7,416 nt of DNA. Origin: JBFHQE01 sp041592335. Its GTDB lineage: Bacteria; Pseudomonadota; Gammaproteobacteria; Thiohalobacterales; Thiohalobacteraceae. The stretch lies in assembly GCA_041592335.1 (NCBI GenBank), contig JBFHQE010000039.1:1-7416 (forward strand). Direction: 5' to 3'. The notes below the pieces were generated by a model. The model saw nothing but the letters and a program-made list of their open reading frames with translations, was not told where the DNA came from and made no database searches. Position numbers and translations under genes: made by a program. Shown piece after piece: positions 1-6,618 of the stretch. The stretch's first letter is position 1. Each line of letters opens with the position of its first letter.

Positions 1-7
1 CGCCACT

Positions 8-33
8 ATCATCCAAATAATCTTTAGGATGAT
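8..33. promoter_or_regulatory. Inverted repeat upstream of the ArsR-rhodanese gene, possible operator
   Basis: Seven-base arms ATCATCC (8-14) and GGATGAT (27-33) are perfectly complementary around a 12-base AT-rich spacer. The right arm ends seven bases before the ATG at 40 and contains the likely Shine-Dalgarno AGGA (26-29). ArsR-family dimers commonly bind such dyads at their own promoters, so autoregulation is a reasonable inference. The window begins only 39 bases before the gene, so the promoter cannot be seen in full, and a seven-base repeat in AT-rich DNA can arise by chance. Confidence 0.4.
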
Positions 34-39
34 TGAATA

Positions 40-717
40 ATGACACCCAGAGAGTTAAAAGACTTGCTCTATGAGCAGGTTGGCCGCATTGGCAAGGCGG
101 TTGCCAGTGCCAAGCGCCTTGAGATTCTGGAAATCCTCTGTCAGGGCGAGAAAAGCGTCGATGAGCTGGCGCGAGAGGCCAGTATCAGCGACAAACTTGC
201 CAGCGCGCATCTCAAAGAGCTGCGAATTGCACGGCTGGTAGAAGCGCGCCGGGAAGGCAAGCAGATGATTTACCGGCTGGTGGATGAACGGGTGGCCCAG
301 TTGTGGGTGGTGATCCGTGAAATCGCCGAAGAACGCCTGCTGGAATTGCAAAGCGCCATGCATGAAATGGTGCGTCAGCCGGGCACCTTGTCGGCATTGT
401 CCAGCAAGGAACTCATGGAACAGGCGCGGCGTGGTGAAGTGTTCGTGCTCGATGTGCGTCCGGGGATTGAATTCGATTTTGCGCACCTTCCCTATGCGCG
501 CTCCATTCCGGTCAATGAACTTAAAAAGCGCGTCAACGAAATTCCCAGGGACAAGCCCGTTGTCGCGTACTGTCGCGGACCCTTCTGCCTTATGGCGCAT
601 GAAGCGCTGGATATCCTGAATGAGGCCGGTATCGAGGCAACGCGGATCGAATCCGGTGTGGCTGAATGGCGTGCCGAAGGTCTGCCGGTGTCCATGCTTC
701 ATGAGCAGGTCGATTGA
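40..717 (+). CDS. ArsR/SmtB-type winged-helix regulator fused to a rhodanese domain
   Basis: This 225-residue cytoplasmic protein is probably a DNA-binding sensor. Residues about 15-95 form an ArsR-like winged helix: a helix around AKRLEILEIL (24-33), a helix-turn-helix from VDELA (40-44) through HLKEL (57-61), and a wing with LVEARREGKQ (66-75). A helical linker (about 86-115) leads to a rhodanese domain (about 117-217) with LDVR at 137-140 and the active loop CRGPFC, where Cys178 is the expected persulfide-carrying cysteine and Cys183 could be its partner. The classical ArsR metal motif ELCVC is absent; the only N-terminal cysteine is Cys34. Proteins with this two-domain layout are widespread in bacteria, but their ligands are mostly unknown. 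The stop codon overlaps the ATG of the transporter behind it, so the two are probably co-translated. Sensing of sulfane sulfur, or of arsenic- or selenium-like oxyanions, is an inference. The start at 40 is preceded by AGGA at 26-29, ten bases away. Confidence 0.9.
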   Translation: MTPRELKDLLYEQVGRIGKAVASAKRLEILEILCQGEKSVDELAREASISDKLASAHLKELRIARLVEARREGKQMIYRLVDERVAQLWVVIREIAEERLLELQSAMHEMVRQPGTLSALSSKELMEQARRGEVFVLDVRPGIEFDFAHLPYARSIPVNELKKRVNEIPRDKPVVAYCRGPFCLMAHEALDILNEAGIEATRIESGVAEWRAEGLPVSMLHEQVD

Positions 718-2021
718 TGCTCAAGGATGACTTCTCTCAGCTGACGCATGGTATCAGCGTTAACCTGCAGCAATTCTCCCATCAGCTGGTGCAGGTCTTT
801 TTTGTCGGACTGACACTCGGGATGATGCGCACCGTGGTGCCGGCATTATCGGAAAGCGAATTCGGGGTGCCGCGCGATTCATTTATGCTGCTGACCAGTT
901 TCGTGGTTGCCTTTGGCGTTGTGAAAGGCACGCTGAATTTTGTTGCCGGACGCTTATCGGAAAAGATGGGAAGGCGGCGTGTATTGTTTATAGGCTGGCT
1001 ATCGGCCATCCCGGTGCCTGTCATGGTCTGGTATGCCCCGTCCTGGGACTGGATTGTCGCGGCGACGATTCTGCTGGGTGTGAACCAGGGTTTTGCCTGG
1101 TCCATGACGCAAACCAGCAAGCTCGATCTGGCGCATGGTAACGAGCGCGGATTTGCCATCGGTATGAATGAATTTTCCGGCTATGTCGGCGTGGCGATTG
1201 CGGGTGTCATCACGGCCTATCTTGCGGAGCACATGGGGCCTCGCGATGGTTTGCTATGGTTTGGCCTGGTTTCTGTCGGCCTTGCCGGTGCGGCGACGTT
1301 AATCTGGGTGAAGGAAACCCTGCCCTGGGCGCGCCTGGAATCCAGGCTACATGTCGCTGGTGAAAATCTCGGGCCACTACCCCGATATCCCGCCAACATT
1401 TCCAGAGATTCTTCAACCTGGGAGATGTTTACCCTGATGTCGTGGCGCGATAAACGCATGGCTGCTTTCTGCCAGGCCGGGCTGGTGGAAAAGTTTGTCG
1501 ATGCCTTTGTCTGGGTGATTTATCCGGCCTGGTTGTTTCAACAGGGTACATCCTTGCCGATGATTGGCTGGATCGTGGGAGTTTACGGCGTGGTCTGGGG
1601 TATGTCGCAATTTATCACCGGCCGCCTGTCTGATCGTATTGGTCGTATGAAGCCCATTGTCGCAGGTATGTGGCTATGCGCGATGGGGGTGGCCATGATG
1701 TCGTTCAGTGCCGACGTTGCCTGGCAGATTACCGCTTCGGCGATTACGGGTGTTGGCATGGCCTTGCTCTATCCCAACCTGTCTGCCGCGGTAGCGGACA
1801 TTGCGCATCCCGCCTGGCGAGGTTCGGCAATCGGAATTTATCGCTTCTGGCGTGATTTTGGTTATGGCGTTGGTGCGTTGCTATTAGGCATTACGGCAGC
1901 CTCGTCCGGCACGCTGGATGGTGTGTTCTGGTTTGTGGCAATCGCGATGTTTTTGTCCGGGTTGCTGGTGGTGATTTTGGCGGAAGAGACTTTGCCGCGA
2001 TTAAATCCGGCGGATGAATAA
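717..2021 (+). CDS. Major facilitator superfamily transporter, substrate unknown
   Basis: This inner-membrane protein has 434 residues from the ATG at 717. I see about twelve hydrophobic segments, near residues 22-43, 56-77, 87-105, 112-130, 147-168, 178-198, 250-275, 282-301, 313-331, 335-356, 371-395 and 402-422, with a long central loop (199-247). The MFS motif A appears in both halves: GRLSEKMGRRR (78-88) after helix 2 and GRLSDRIGRMK (302-312) after helix 8, which shows the internal duplication. The halves also share RGFAIGMNEF (144-153) and RGSAIGIYRF (368-377) before helices 5 and 11. These point to a 12-helix secondary transporter, but not to a substrate or a direction. A TTG at 714 in the same frame could add one residue; I prefer ATG 717 because AGG at 707-709 is seven bases before it. 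The pairing with the regulator suggests an efflux or uptake system under its control. No terminator is visible after the gene, which abuts the convergent lipoprotein gene. Confidence 0.88.
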   Translation: MLKDDFSQLTHGISVNLQQFSHQLVQVFFVGLTLGMMRTVVPALSESEFGVPRDSFMLLTSFVVAFGVVKGTLNFVAGRLSEKMGRRRVLFIGWLSAIPVPVMVWYAPSWDWIVAATILLGVNQGFAWSMTQTSKLDLAHGNERGFAIGMNEFSGYVGVAIAGVITAYLAEHMGPRDGLLWFGLVSVGLAGAATLIWVKETLPWARLESRLHVAGENLGPLPRYPANISRDSSTWEMFTLMSWRDKRMAAFCQAGLVEKFVDAFVWVIYPAWLFQQGTSLPMIGWIVGVYGVVWGMSQFITGRLSDRIGRMKPIVAGMWLCAMGVAMMSFSADVAWQITASAITGVGMALLYPNLSAAVADIAHPAWRGSAIGIYRFWRDFGYGVGALLLGITAASSGTLDGVFWFVAIAMFLSGLLVVILAEETLPRLNPADE

Positions 2022-2513
2022 TTATAAAAACGTTCCTGCGCCGATTAAATGCCGTTGCCAGTAGGGGTTGTCCAGGGTTGAGCGCGACACTCTTTTTCCA
2101 CTGGAAGGCGCATGAATGAACTTTCCTCTTCCAGTGTAAATCCCGACATGACTGGTCTTGGTGCCGGTCAGTTTAAAAAACAGTAAATCTCCCGGCTTGA
2201 GATGTTTGATCGCAACAGGACGGCTGGCTTCAAACTGCGCCATGGCAGTTCGTGGTGTGTAGAGACCCGCCTGGCGGTGGGTGTAGTAAACCAGTCCGCT
2301 GCAATCGAAGCCCGCGGGAGAAGTGCCGCCGTAGCGGTACGGTGTGCCCAGCATGGATTCGGCAGAGGTCACAATGCGCTTGCGATCCTGCTCTATCGGC
2401 GCTTGCTGCGTGGATGAAGGGCCAGCAGGGTAGCTTTTCTGCTGTGGCGCGCTGGCGCAGCCGACCAGCGTGATGAGAAAACATACTGTGACCAGCGATT
2501 GAAACAAACGCAT
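2022..2513 (-). CDS. NlpC/P60 family lipoprotein, probable peptidoglycan endopeptidase (MepS/Spr-like)
   Basis: This 163-residue protein begins with a lipoprotein signal peptide: basic MR, a hydrophobic core, and the lipobox LVGC with the lipidated Cys19. Ala20 follows, so the Lol rules predict the outer membrane. A low-complexity linker rich in Ser, Pro and Gln (20-42) leads to an NlpC/P60 domain (about 45-163). The catalytic residues are intact: Cys71 in FDCSGLV, His122 in SHVGIY and His134 in FIHAPSSG. The spacings of 51 and 12 residues match those of E. coli MepS. Members cut the D-Glu/mDAP or mDAP-D-Ala peptide bonds of murein; exact specificity cannot be read here. The start has a clear AGGAA (2519-2523 on the opposite strand) five bases upstream. 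The gene lies 82 bases after the Maf gene on the same strand. That gap shows no convincing promoter or terminator, only a run of eight T on the plus strand (2565-2572), so read-through from the pyc operon is possible. Confidence 0.92.
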   Translation of the reverse strand: MRLFQSLVTVCFLITLVGCASAPQQKSYPAGPSSTQQAPIEQDRKRIVTSAESMLGTPYRYGGTSPAGFDCSGLVYYTHRQAGLYTPRTAMAQFEASRPVAIKHLKPGDLLFFKLTGTKTSHVGIYTGRGKFIHAPSSGKRVSRSTLDNPYWQRHLIGAGTFL

Positions 2514-2595
2514 ATCGATTCCTGGTGGTTAACCTTAATCAGCTTAACGGCAGCCAGTTCCAGATTTTTTTTGAAATGGCGCACAGATTGATCGA

Positions 2596-3183
2596 TTACA
2601 AAGGCGATATCCCGGCATTTTCCAGCATGGCGGTGAGCCGAATCAGCGGCAGGCCAATCAGGGTGTTGGGATCATCGCCCTCGAGTCTTTCAAACAGGGT
2701 AATACCCAGCCCCTCGGATTTGAAGCTTCCGGCACAATTATAGGGCTGCTCTTTTTGCAGGTAGCCCTCAATCTGGTCATCGGACAGCTTGCGGAAATGT
2801 ACCCTGAACGGAACGACTTCTGTTTGTGCCCGTTCTTGCTGGGCGTCGAACAAGCACAAGCCGGTATAAAAAGTTACCACCTTGCCCGAAGCGTGCTGTA
2901 ACTGCTGAACGGCTTTCTCATGGTTGCCGGGTTTTCCCAGGATTGTGTCATCTATCACGGCGACTTGATCTGAACCAATAACCAGGCCCTCCGGATACTG
3001 TCGCGCACCGGCACGGGCTTTCAATTCCGACAACCGGGCTACAAGTTCATCCGGTGTTTCATTGGCTAGCGCCGTTTCATCAACTTCCGGTTTGCAAGTT
3101 GCAAATGGCAGCTGCAGTTTTTCCAGCAAAGCCTTGCGAAATGGCGATGTTGAAGCAAGTACCAGGCGAGGTTGAGTCGTCAT
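2596..3183 (-). CDS. yceF: Maf-family nucleotide pyrophosphatase, YceF type (7-methyl-GTP pyrophosphatase)
   Basis: This cytoplasmic protein has 195 residues, close to the 194 of E. coli YceF, and is alike along its whole length. The nucleotide-binding start LASTSPFRKALLEKL (9-23), the EVDET segment (33-37), the catalytic aspartate in GSDQV (Asp72), GKP (83-85), VTFYTGL (103-109), and AGSFKSEG followed by ITLFERLEG are all present. Among Maf proteins the SDQ form marks the YceF subfamily, which hydrolyses 7-methyl-GTP, whereas YhdE acts on dTTP and UTP. It is therefore a house-cleaning pyrophosphatase. The ATG is one base after the TGA of pycB (TGA-T-ATG), so translation is probably coupled to pycB; only a weak GGGG precedes it. 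In E. coli this gene stands divergent to yceD-rpmF. Here the pyc genes lie between them. Confidence 0.95.
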   Translation of the reverse strand: MTTQPRLVLASTSPFRKALLEKLQLPFATCKPEVDETALANETPDELVARLSELKARAGARQYPEGLVIGSDQVAVIDDTILGKPGNHEKAVQQLQHASGKVVTFYTGLCLFDAQQERAQTEVVPFRVHFRKLSDDQIEGYLQKEQPYNCAGSFKSEGLGITLFERLEGDDPNTLIGLPLIRLTAMLENAGISPL

Positions 3184-3184
3184 A

Positions 3185-5005
3185 TCAGGCCCCGGACTCG
3201 ATTTCGATCAGGGTTTCATCCGGGTTCACGCTATCGCCCTTGGCGACATGAATGGCCTTGATCGTACCGGCAACGGGGGCCTGAATTTCGGTTTCCATTT
3301 TCATGGCCTCGGCGATCAGCACGGGATCGCCTGCATTTACAGTGGCTCCGACTTCAACCAGTACATCGACAACGGTACCGGGCATGGAGGTAGTCACGTC
3401 CCCAGGTGCGGTGGCGCGTGGACGTTTGCTGCCTTTGGGTTTAACTGCCGTTGTGTTTTCTTCACTGGTGAACTCTTCCAGTGACTCGACCAGGATTTCT
3501 TCCGGCACGCCGTCCACGGTGAGATAGAAGGGACGGGTGTCTTCCTTACGGTGTCCTGAGCCCGTTACCCGGATGTGATAGGTTTCACCATGAAGCGTGA
3601 TATTGAACTCGGTAGGCCGTTCCAGGGTATCGCCGCCACGCTTGAGCGGTTCAAGAGGTTCGGGTTTGAGCTCCCCGGTCGAGCGTTGTTCCAGAAAACT
3701 GCGGCCGATTTCCGGGAACATCGCATAGGTCAGTACATCTTCTTCCGTTTTGGCCAGCGTGCCGATGTCGTCGCGCAATGTATCAAGTTCCGGGTGCAGT
3801 AAATCGGCGGGTCGGAAATCGATGACGTCTTCATTACCGATTGCCTGTTGGCGCACCATGGGGTTCACTGTCCCCGGTGCCTTGCCATACTTGCCCTGTA
3901 GATAGAGTTTTACTTCGTTGGTGATGGCTTTATAACGTTGACCGGATAGTACGTTCATTACCGCCTGGGTGCCTACAATCTGCGAGGTGGGTGTCACTAG
4001 CGGAGGGTAACCCAGGTCTTCGCGCACGCGCGGTATTTCCGCCAGTACTTCATTCATGCGTCCCAGCTCGCCCTGTTCGCGCAGCTGGTTATAAAGGTTG
4101 GAGATCATGCCGCCCGGCACCTGGTAGATTTGAACGCGGGTATCGAGGCCGGTGAATTCGCTTTCGAACTGGTGATATTTCTTGCGCACTTCGCGGAAAT
4201 AAAAACCAATCTCCTGCAACAGGTTTAGATCGAGACCGGTATCCCACTCGGTTCCGGCAAGCGCGGCAACCATGCTTTCCGTGGGCGGGTGACTGGCGCC
4301 ACCGGCAAAGGATGAAATCGCGGTATCGATATGAACGCAGCCATTCTTGATCGCTTCCCAGTGACATATCTCGGCGATTCCCGCGGTGGCATGCATGTGG
4401 AAATGAATCGGAATTTCCACGGCCTCGGTCAATGTGCCGACCAGTTCGGCCGTCACCATCGGGGTTTGCAGTCCCGCCATGTCCTTGATGGCGATACTGT
4501 CGCAGTGCATATCCTGCAGTTGTCTGGCCAGCACACTGAATTGCTCGATGCTGTGCACCGGGCTGGTGGTATAGCAGATGGTGCCCTGGGCATGTTTGCC
4601 CGAGGCCTTGACCGCCTTGATGGAGGTTTCCAGGTTACGGATGTCGTTCAGGGCGTCGAAGATGCGAAATACATCCATGCCGTTATCGGCGGCGCGCTGC
4701 ACAAACGCGGCAACAACATCATCCGAATAGTGCCGGTAGCCGAGCAGGTTCTGGCCACGCAACAGCATCTGGAGTTTTGTGTTCGGCAGGGCATCACGCA
4801 GTTTGCGCAAACGTTCCCAGGGATCTTCTTTCAGGAAGCGCACGCAGGCATCGAAAGTGGCGCCACCCCAGGCTTCCAGTGACCAGTAGCCAACCTTGTC
4901 CAGCTTTTCACAGATCGGCAGCATGTCGTCGGTGCGCATGCGCGTCGCGATCATGGACTGGTGTCCATCACGCAATACCAGGTCAGTTATCTTTACTTGC
5001 GCCAT
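3185..5005 (-). CDS. pycB: Two-subunit pyruvate carboxylase, carboxyltransferase and biotin-carrier subunit (OadA-like)
   Basis: This 606-residue cytoplasmic subunit moves CO2 from carboxybiotin to pyruvate, giving oxaloacetate. The carboxyltransferase barrel (about 5-270) has LRDGHQS (11-17, metal ligand Asp13), the carbamylated lysine Lys174 in AIKDMAG, and the metal histidines His203 and His205 in HFHMHATAG. These sit four residues earlier than the matching residues of Vibrio OadA. QVPGGMISN (295-303) and the conserved carboxylase region extend to about 470. A Lys/Pro/Thr-rich linker (about 515-538) precedes the biotinyl domain (540-604), with biotin on Lys569 of EAMKM, 37 residues from the end. 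The partner is the biotin carboxylase 11 bases upstream, and no oadB or oadG is present in the window. A two-subunit pyruvate carboxylase, as in Pseudomonas, is therefore more likely than a sodium-pumping oxaloacetate decarboxylase. The ATG is preceded by AGAGAG that begins within the pycA stop region. Biotin attachment needs BirA, encoded elsewhere. Confidence 0.92.
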   Translation of the reverse strand: MAQVKITDLVLRDGHQSMIATRMRTDDMLPICEKLDKVGYWSLEAWGGATFDACVRFLKEDPWERLRKLRDALPNTKLQMLLRGQNLLGYRHYSDDVVAAFVQRAADNGMDVFRIFDALNDIRNLETSIKAVKASGKHAQGTICYTTSPVHSIEQFSVLARQLQDMHCDSIAIKDMAGLQTPMVTAELVGTLTEAVEIPIHFHMHATAGIAEICHWEAIKNGCVHIDTAISSFAGGASHPPTESMVAALAGTEWDTGLDLNLLQEIGFYFREVRKKYHQFESEFTGLDTRVQIYQVPGGMISNLYNQLREQGELGRMNEVLAEIPRVREDLGYPPLVTPTSQIVGTQAVMNVLSGQRYKAITNEVKLYLQGKYGKAPGTVNPMVRQQAIGNEDVIDFRPADLLHPELDTLRDDIGTLAKTEEDVLTYAMFPEIGRSFLEQRSTGELKPEPLEPLKRGGDTLERPTEFNITLHGETYHIRVTGSGHRKEDTRPFYLTVDGVPEEILVESLEEFTSEENTTAVKPKGSKRPRATAPGDVTTSMPGTVVDVLVEVGATVNAGDPVLIAEAMKMETEIQAPVAGTIKAIHVAKGDSVNPDETLIEIESGA

Positions 5006-5016
5006 AGCAACTCTCT

Positions 5017-6435
5017 TTAAAATCCGTAATGCGCCGCGACAGCGGATGCGATGACTGCGGCGAGTTCCCGGGTGGGCCGACTGGCCGCATAGTTAACCAG
5101 TTCCGGGTGCTCTTCGACAAAACCGGTGGTGAAACGTCCGGCCTTGAATTCGGGAGTTTCCAGAATTTCCAGGTAGTAGGGAATTGTGGTTCTGACACCG
5201 TATACGCCCATGTCATGCAGGGCGCGGCTGGAACGCCGAATCAGTTCATCCCAGTCCATGGCCCAGACTACCAGCTTGGCGCACATGGAATCATAAAAAG
5301 GTGGGATGACATAACCCGAGTAAATGGCGGCATCGGTGCGTACGCCCGGACCACCCGGTGCAAAGTAACGCGTGATGCGACCGAAGCTGGGCAGGAAATC
5401 GTTCTTCGGATCTTCGGCGTTGATGCGAAATTCCATGGCGATGCCGCGTCGTTCCACGTCTTGCTGCCTGTAGCGTAATTCCAGTCCTGACGCGATGCGA
5501 ATCTGTTCCTGTACGATATCGATACCGGTAATGACCTCGGTCACAGTGTGTTCAACCTGCAGCCGGGTATTCATTTCCATGAAATAGAAATTTTCTTCGT
5601 CATCCATGAGAAATTCCACGGTGCCGGCATTTTCGTAACCGACCGCGCTGGCCGCCTTGACGGCAAAGTCGCCGATCAATGCACGCTGGTCTTCGCTTAA
5701 TTGCGGTGAGGGTGCAATTTCAATCAGCTTCTGATGGCGGCGTTGAATCGAGCAATCGCGTTCAAACAGGTGAATAACATTGCCGTGCTGATCCGCCAGT
5801 ACCTGTGCTTCGATATGACGCGGATTGACGATGCATTTCTCGATAAACACATCGGCACAGCCGAAGGCCTTGGTTGCCTCGGAAATGACGCGATCGAAAT
5901 GGCGGCGCAGATCCTCTTCGTGTTCGCAGCGTCGAATGCCGCGGCCACCGCCACCGGAGGTTGCCTTGAGCATCACCGGGTAGCCGATTTGACTGGCAAG
6001 TTCGATCGCCTGATCCAGGCTGTCGAGATTGCCTTCGCTGCCGGGAACCACCGGGACGCCGGCCTCGATCATGCTGCGACGGGCCTCGGTTTTGTCGCCC
6101 ATGCGCCGGATGACGTCCGACGTGGGGCCGATAAAGCGGATGCCGCGCCGGGCACAGATTTCGGCTAGCAGGGGGTTTTCGGACAGGAAACCATAGCCGG
6201 GATGCAGCGCGTCACAGCCGGTTTCCCGCGCCAGATTGACGATGCGGTGGGCGTTTAGATAGCCCGCGACCGGGTCGGGGCCGATGCTGTAGGCTTCGTC
6301 CGCTTTCTTGACGTGCAGGGCATGCCGGTCCGCCTCGCTGTAGATCGCCACCGAGCGGATGCCCATTTCGCGGCAGGCGCGCACGATGCGGACGGCAATT
6401 TCCCCGCGGTTGGCGATCAGGATTTTTTTGATCAA
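5017..6435 (-). CDS. pycA: Two-subunit pyruvate carboxylase, biotin carboxylase subunit (AccC-like)
   Basis: This 472-residue ATP-grasp enzyme carboxylates biotin with bicarbonate and ATP. The N-terminal fold starts with KKILIANRGEIAVRI (3-17), followed by HPGYGFLSEN (78-87). ATP-binding Lys115 and Lys157 (the latter before the glycine loop SGGGGRG), His207, Gln231, His234, Lys236, Glu274, Glu287, Asn289, Arg291, Gln293, Glu295 and the bicarbonate-site Arg336 all correspond to E. coli AccC residues numbered one or two higher, so the active site is complete. Length matches both AccC (about 450) and Pseudomonas PycA (about 470). It lacks its own biotin domain, which its neighbour pycB supplies. 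The pairing with an OadA-like gene, rather than accB, indicates pyruvate carboxylase, not acetyl-CoA carboxylase. The start codon is TTG at 6435-6433, chosen because the family N-terminus begins there, AAGGGA lies five bases upstream, and no in-frame ATG occurs before residue 24. It leads the pycA-pycB-yceF operon. Confidence 0.93.
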   Translation of the reverse strand: MIKKILIANRGEIAVRIVRACREMGIRSVAIYSEADRHALHVKKADEAYSIGPDPVAGYLNAHRIVNLARETGCDALHPGYGFLSENPLLAEICARRGIRFIGPTSDVIRRMGDKTEARRSMIEAGVPVVPGSEGNLDSLDQAIELASQIGYPVMLKATSGGGGRGIRRCEHEEDLRRHFDRVISEATKAFGCADVFIEKCIVNPRHIEAQVLADQHGNVIHLFERDCSIQRRHQKLIEIAPSPQLSEDQRALIGDFAVKAASAVGYENAGTVEFLMDDEENFYFMEMNTRLQVEHTVTEVITGIDIVQEQIRIASGLELRYRQQDVERRGIAMEFRINAEDPKNDFLPSFGRITRYFAPGGPGVRTDAAIYSGYVIPPFYDSMCAKLVVWAMDWDELIRRSSRALHDMGVYGVRTTIPYYLEILETPEFKAGRFTTGFVEEHPELVNYAASRPTRELAAVIASAVAAHYGF

Positions 6436-6441
6436 GGCGTG

Positions 6442-6447
6442 TCCCTT
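6442..6447 (-). promoter_or_regulatory. Ribosome binding site deciding the TTG start of pycA
   Basis: On the minus strand AAGGGA (6447-6442) stands six bases before the TTG at 6435. This supports the non-ATG start that the conserved biotin carboxylase N-terminus requires. No alternative ATG in frame lies nearby. Confidence 0.7.
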
Positions 6448-6501
6448 TGTCAGATAAATGTCGGTGCCACAAGGGCTTAGGAAGGGCGTTCCCGAATAAG
6501 G

Positions 6502-6531
6502 ATTTCACCGGAAAAGGCCAGCCGGTGTCAA
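6502..6531 (-). promoter_or_regulatory. Putative sigma-70 promoter of the pycA-pycB-yceF operon
   Basis: On the minus strand a perfect -35 TTGACA (6531-6526) is followed after 18 bases by TGAAAT (6507-6502), four of six matches to TATAAT. Transcription would begin near 6495 and give a leader of about 60 bases. A six-base dyad (CACCGG/CCGGTG) spans the spacer between the two elements, which would suit a repressor or activator. This is a motif reading only. Confidence 0.5.
6506..6527. repeat. GC-rich inverted repeat inside the putative pycA promoter
   Basis: The arms CACCGG (6506-6511) and CCGGTG (6522-6527) are perfectly complementary around ten bases. The repeat overlaps the edges of the -35 and -10 elements of the proposed pycA promoter. 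A second dyad, TCCCGG/CCGGGA at 6557-6572, lies 29 bases away and shares the pattern CCGGAAA...CCGG. Two related dyads between divergent promoters could be operator sites, but GC-rich palindromes are also common by chance. Confidence 0.35.
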
Positions 6532-6556
6532 CTTCAAAAGCGGCGCTTTGGTACTA

Positions 6557-6572
6557 TCCCGGAAAGCCGGGA
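6557..6572. repeat. Second GC-rich inverted repeat in the divergent region
   Basis: TCCCGG (6557-6562) and CCGGGA (6567-6572) flank the four bases AAAG. It sits 18 bases upstream of the -35 of the yceD promoter and resembles the dyad at 6506-6527. It may be a protein-binding site. A T-run follows on the plus strand (6581-6586), but no plus-strand gene precedes it closely enough to need a terminator. Confidence 0.3.
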
Positions 6573-6589
6573 AAAGCCTGTTTTTTGTT

Positions 6590-6618
6590 TTGACACAAAA
6601 GGTTGGAGTGGTTATGAT
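6590..6618 (+). promoter_or_regulatory. Strong sigma-70 promoter of yceD-rpmF
   Basis: TTGACA (6590-6595, six of six) and TATGAT (6613-6618, five of six) are separated by the ideal 17 bases. The upstream stretch (6581-6590) is T-rich, which may act as an UP-like element. Transcription would begin at about 6624-6626, two to four bases before the yceD ATG at 6628, leaving practically no leader. Confidence 0.85.

Noticed and set aside
40..330. Classical arsenic or zinc metal site in the ArsR domain
   Set aside because: The ELCVC cysteine pair is absent; the region has only Cys34, so a metal ligand cannot be supported.
55..702. Open 215-codon frame on the minus strand antisense to the ArsR-rhodanese gene
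   Set aside because: It mirrors the codon structure of the real gene, its product has no recognisable motif, and the plus-strand protein shows two clear domains.
2514..2595. Separate promoter for the NlpC/P60 gene or a terminator after yceF
   Set aside because: I could find no -35/-10 pair with good matches and spacing, and no stem followed by T on the minus strand. Only an eight-base A-run and the short palindrome GGTTAACC (2527-2534) are seen.
4331..4882. Open 183-codon frame on the plus strand within pycB
   Set aside because: It is antisense to the conserved carboxyltransferase domain, and the translation resembles no family I know.
3185..5005. Oxaloacetate decarboxylase sodium pump
   Set aside because: The beta and gamma membrane subunits are missing from the operon and a biotin carboxylase takes their place.
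5029..6168. Two plus-strand open frames (149 and 144 codons) antisense to pycA
   Set aside because: Both lie opposite strongly conserved ATP-grasp coding sequence and show no domain signs.
6557..6586. Hairpin plus T-run on the plus strand as a Rho-independent terminator
   Set aside because: The stem is only six pairs, the T-run begins nine bases after it, and no plus-strand gene lies closely upstream.
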